Assembly: GCA_026984275.1 (NCBI GenBank)
Contig: JALSSM010000391.1
Location: 1-8,053 of the forward strand
Length of the DNA stretch: 8,053 nt
Direction of reading: 5' to 3'
Origin: Gammaproteobacteria bacterium
GTDB lineage: Bacteria > Pseudomonadota > Gammaproteobacteria > CAJXQU01
Positions 6,172 through 8,053 of the stretch are shown one piece after another (position 1 is the stretch's first letter; each line of letters opens with the position of its first letter). The position numbers and the translations under genes are program-made. Below the pieces are notes generated by a model. That model saw nothing but the letters and a program-made list of their open reading frames with translations. It was not told the origin of the DNA and searched no databases.

Positions 6172-7200
6172 ATGTTTGATACATCGCCTATGTTTTACAG
6201 TTCATTGACCCGTATTTCTGATTTAAGGTCTGGACATTTTGAATTAAAAAACCTCCCTCGTAACGAGTGGCAAACAGGTGATTATGTTATTGGGGAGGTT
6301 GCTGGTTTACCTTGTCCTGATAATCTGGTTGAACTTGATTCTGGTAGATTAATTGAAGCCTTGCCCGGTGATCATGTTATAGGGGCTTTTGGAAAACGTG
6401 CAGCTACACTGGGCGGTGTTGGAAACTGGGAGGCGATCGAAAATGATGGCCTGATGGATGCCCTTACCTGTGCTGGATTGTTTGGAAAAGCAACTTCTAT
6501 ATCTCATACCATGCCGGGGTTTATGAAGCTAAGTTATAAAGGTCATGTCGTTCGTGAAAAAGGAAAACTGCGAATGAATGATTTCGTAGGGAAATATCCG
6601 GAAACTAAATTGCAGATCCCCGTTATCTTATTGGTTGGAACATCAATGTCGGCAGGTAAAACAACAACGGGAAGAGTCATTGTTCATTTACTAAAATGTG
6701 CAGGGCTTAATGTTGTCGGTGCCAAATTCACAGGAGCCGGGCGATTTCGGGATACCCTGTCATTTGGAGACGCAGGTGCTGATCATATTTTTGATTTTGT
6801 AGATGCAGGTTTACCCTCAACAGTTGTTCCTGAAAGTGAATTTATTCAGGCAAATAGAAATCTGATCAGCAGGATAGCTGGATTGAATGCCGATATTCTG
6901 GTTGCCGAAGCTGGTGCCTCACCTCTCGAACCTTACAACGGCGCACTTGCCATCTCAGAATTAAAGGAAAATATCTGTTTCACGGTTCTTTGCGCATCTG
7001 ATCCTTATGCTGTTGTCGGTGTGCAAACTGCGTTTAATTTACATCCTGATCTAGTTACCGGACCCGCAACCAATACAACGGCAGCGATTAGTCTGGTCAA
7101 CAAACTGACTAACATAAAAGCGCTCAATATCGCTGATCACAGATCGCATGAAGCGTTATTCGACTTATTAAAAGAAAGACTACCGATTAATCTGTTATAA
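6172..7200 (+). CDS. DUF1611 family P-loop protein (DgcN-like)
   Basis: A 342-residue protein. The start is ATG 6172, five bases after a near-ideal AGGAGGTGA (6158-6166). The in-frame ATG at 6145 lies before that site and has none of its own. The N-terminal ~140 residues form the DUF1611 N-domain (GEVAGLPCPDNLVELDSGR, then GDHVIGAFGKRAATLGG). The C-terminal domain begins with a P-loop, GTSMSAGKTTT (Gly156-Thr166, Lys163), then GAKFTGAGRF, DAGADHIFDFVDAGLPST and LVAEAGASPLEPYNG. The family includes DgcN, reported as a D-glutamate N-acetyltransferase; other members are undefined, and the DgcA partner is not seen here. It starts 34 bases after the M20 gene on the same strand, so the two are probably co-transcribed. 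The family is clear; the reaction here is not. Confidence 0.8.
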   Translation: MFDTSPMFYSSLTRISDLRSGHFELKNLPRNEWQTGDYVIGEVAGLPCPDNLVELDSGRLIEALPGDHVIGAFGKRAATLGGVGNWEAIENDGLMDALTCAGLFGKATSISHTMPGFMKLSYKGHVVREKGKLRMNDFVGKYPETKLQIPVILLVGTSMSAGKTTTGRVIVHLLKCAGLNVVGAKFTGAGRFRDTLSFGDAGADHIFDFVDAGLPSTVVPESEFIQANRNLISRIAGLNADILVAEAGASPLEPYNGALAISELKENICFTVLCASDPYAVVGVQTAFNLHPDLVTGPATNTTAAISLVNKLTNIKALNIADHRSHEALFDLLKERLPINLL

Positions 7201-7211
7201 AAACCATTTTC

Positions 7212-7225
7212 CTGATCTTGATCAG
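7212..7225. promoter_or_regulatory. FNR-like box upstream of cytochrome c gene
   Basis: CTGAT-CTTG-ATCAG keeps the TGATnnnnATCA core of the FNR consensus and differs only at the two outer bases, symmetrically. Its centre (7218.5) is 32 bases from the centre of TATTTT (7248-7253), the class II activator spacing also seen for the box at 502-515. Transcription would begin near 7260, 22 bases before the ATG. The alternative is a weak hairpin ending the DUF1611 transcript, since TTTT follows at 7229-7232. GATC is very common in this window, so chance resemblance is more likely than usual. Confidence 0.5.
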
Positions 7226-7247
7226 ATCTTTTAATCGGCTATTGAAG

Positions 7248-7253
7248 TATTTT
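7248..7253 (+). promoter_or_regulatory. Putative -10 element of the cytochrome c gene
   Basis: TATTTT matches TATAAT at four of six positions and has no good -35 partner; the FNR-like box takes that place. Weak alone, it is supported mainly by the spacing. Confidence 0.35.
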
Positions 7254-7281
7254 GTAACTATAAATTCAAGAGGTATATATC

Positions 7282-7761
7282 ATGGTTTGTTTGAACATTA
7301 TAAACAAAAATAACCCGTTTCTCTTTGCCTCTCTTGTTAGTCTGGCAGGCGTGCTTTTTCTAAATTCACCAGTATCAGCAGCAACTGATGAGCAATTCTT
7401 TGATATGGAAAAATTAACGATATCAGATGATCCAGTCATCAATACAGGGTGGAAAGTTTATCAGGTGAAATGTGCTGTTTGTCATGGTCCTGAAGGTTTG
7501 GGTAATGGTCCAATGGAAGAAGTACTTATTAAGAAGCCGGCTGATCTAACACAAATCTCAAAAAGATATGGTGGGGATTTTCCTTTCTGGGAGATCTATG
7601 AAAAAATTGATGGACGGAACGCACCACTTGAACATGGCACTCGTGAAATGCCAGTCTGGGGTAAAGAGTTCGCTAAAGAAGCGGCTGGCATATCTGACGA
7701 AACATTGGTCAAAGGAAGAATTAAAGCTCTCCTGACCTATCTTAAATCGATTCAGAAATAA
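7282..7761 (+). CDS. Periplasmic monohaem c-type cytochrome
   Basis: A 159-residue protein beginning with a signal peptide: a short polar start with one lysine, a hydrophobic core (about 13-28, FLFASLVSLAGVLFL) and a likely cleavage after SPVSA-A near residue 34. The mature part has one haem site, CAVCH (Cys64, Cys67, His68), followed by GPEGLGNGP, the usual class I pattern after the haem site. REMPVWG supplies a probable distal ligand, Met123. The C-terminal helix (RIKALLTYLKSIQK) is typical of small cytochrome c domains. It would carry electrons in the periplasm; no partner oxidase or reductase is in the window. AAGAGG (7268-7273) is eight bases before ATG 7282. The upstream FNR-like box suggests induction at low oxygen. 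Confidence 0.88.
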   Translation: MVCLNIINKNNPFLFASLVSLAGVLFLNSPVSAATDEQFFDMEKLTISDDPVINTGWKVYQVKCAVCHGPEGLGNGPMEEVLIKKPADLTQISKRYGGDFPFWEIYEKIDGRNAPLEHGTREMPVWGKEFAKEAAGISDETLVKGRIKALLTYLKSIQK

Positions 7762-7843
7762 TATAATTAAATGACTGTTGTTTTCATTACATAATCTTAA
7801 TCAGAATGTTCTGAAACATAGACTACTTCTGAGTACAGCGTGA
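7762..7843. other. Intergenic region with two short hairpins
   Basis: After the cytochrome stop there are two perfect small inverted repeats: TCAGAA-TG-TTCTGA (7801-7814) and CGTGAC-TTT-GTCACG (7839-7853, running into the transporter remnant). Neither has a T tail. The second could form a stable tetraloop-sized hairpin in RNA, but I cannot assign a role. No gene is seen in this stretch. Confidence 0.35.
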
Positions 7844-8045
7844 CTTTGTCACGTCGTTATTGGACGGGCATGTACTATCCCGATTACTCTGGGCTTCTCA
7901 TCGGTTCTGGCTTTTTTCTAATCTTATATCGACCATCTATTTTAGTTTACTTTCTGGGTTTGCAATGATCGTTGCACTGTTAGCCAATATGAAACTGTTA
8001 CCCTTATTGATGATCCGATTCAAACCTATGGCTGGGAAATATTGA
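7844..8045 (+). pseudogene. C-terminal remnant of an RND/MMPL-family transporter, frameshifted
   Basis: Two frames join into one homologous stretch of about 66 residues. From 7844 the frame reads VVIGRACTIPITLGFSSVLA. At the T run 7912-7917 homology moves by one base into SNLISTIYFSLLSGFAMIVA, then LLANMKLLPLLMIRFKPM, ending at TGA 8043-8045. Together these match the last two membrane helices of RND-superfamily/MMPL exporters (GRA..T..TLGFS, then FSNL.pT.YF..L.GfAM, ALLAN..LLPLL). Removing one T from the run restores a continuous frame from A-F to S-N-L. A stop (7841-7843) precedes the remnant in frame, and I see no transporter-like sequence upstream, so most of the gene is gone. A 61-residue frame from TTG 7860 covers the second half but has no ribosome binding site and is probably not a gene. 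Confidence 0.7.
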
Positions 8046-8053
8046 TTTTTAAT

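Overview
The window looks like a piece of a gammaproteobacterial chromosome of moderate to low GC (low 40s per cent by eye), probably from a metabolically versatile, redox-responsive bacterium. The evidence is the gene families (a DUF4389 membrane protein beside a ParA-type ATPase, an ACP/AMP-ligase/PlsC fusion, an APH-like/P-loop fusion, a periplasmic cytochrome c), the strong GGAGG-type ribosome binding sites, and two FNR/Anr-type palindromes. The lineage is an inference; there is no rRNA or tRNA to anchor it. I saw no CRISPR array, insertion sequence or phage gene.

Layout: (1) 1-148, the 3' end of a ParA/MinD-like ATPase on the plus strand, converging with (2) 150-443, a small DUF4389 membrane protein on the minus strand. 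(3) 444-646, a divergent intergenic region with a perfect FNR-type box placed at class II distance from a -10-like hexamer for the DUF4389 gene. (4) 647-2655, a broken gene: acyl carrier domain, start of an AMP-binding ligase, then (after loss of most of the ligase core plus a frame change) the ligase C-terminus and a complete PlsC-type acyltransferase. (5) 2722-4290, an APH-like kinase fused to a P-loop kinase. (6) 4288-4351, two perfect inverted repeats; the larger one buries the ribosome binding site of the next gene. (7) 4357-7200, a tight three-gene set: flavin reductase-like protein, M20 metallopeptidase, DUF1611 P-loop protein. (8) 7282-7761, a secreted monohaem cytochrome c with an FNR-like box upstream. 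(9) 7844-8045, the decayed C-terminus of an RND/MMPL transporter with a one-base frameshift in a T run.

How the parts fit: the three-gene set 4357-7200 is the best candidate for a little-studied small-molecule pathway. A zinc amidohydrolase/peptidase and a DUF1611 protein (the family of the D-glutamate N-acetyltransferase DgcN) suggest metabolism of an N-acylated or peptide-linked amino acid, but the substrate cannot be read from sequence. The DUF4389 gene and the cytochrome may both answer to oxygen through an FNR/Anr regulator. Two broken genes in 8 kb suggest either ongoing gene decay or assembly error. I did not find a convincing wholly new defence or mobile system here.
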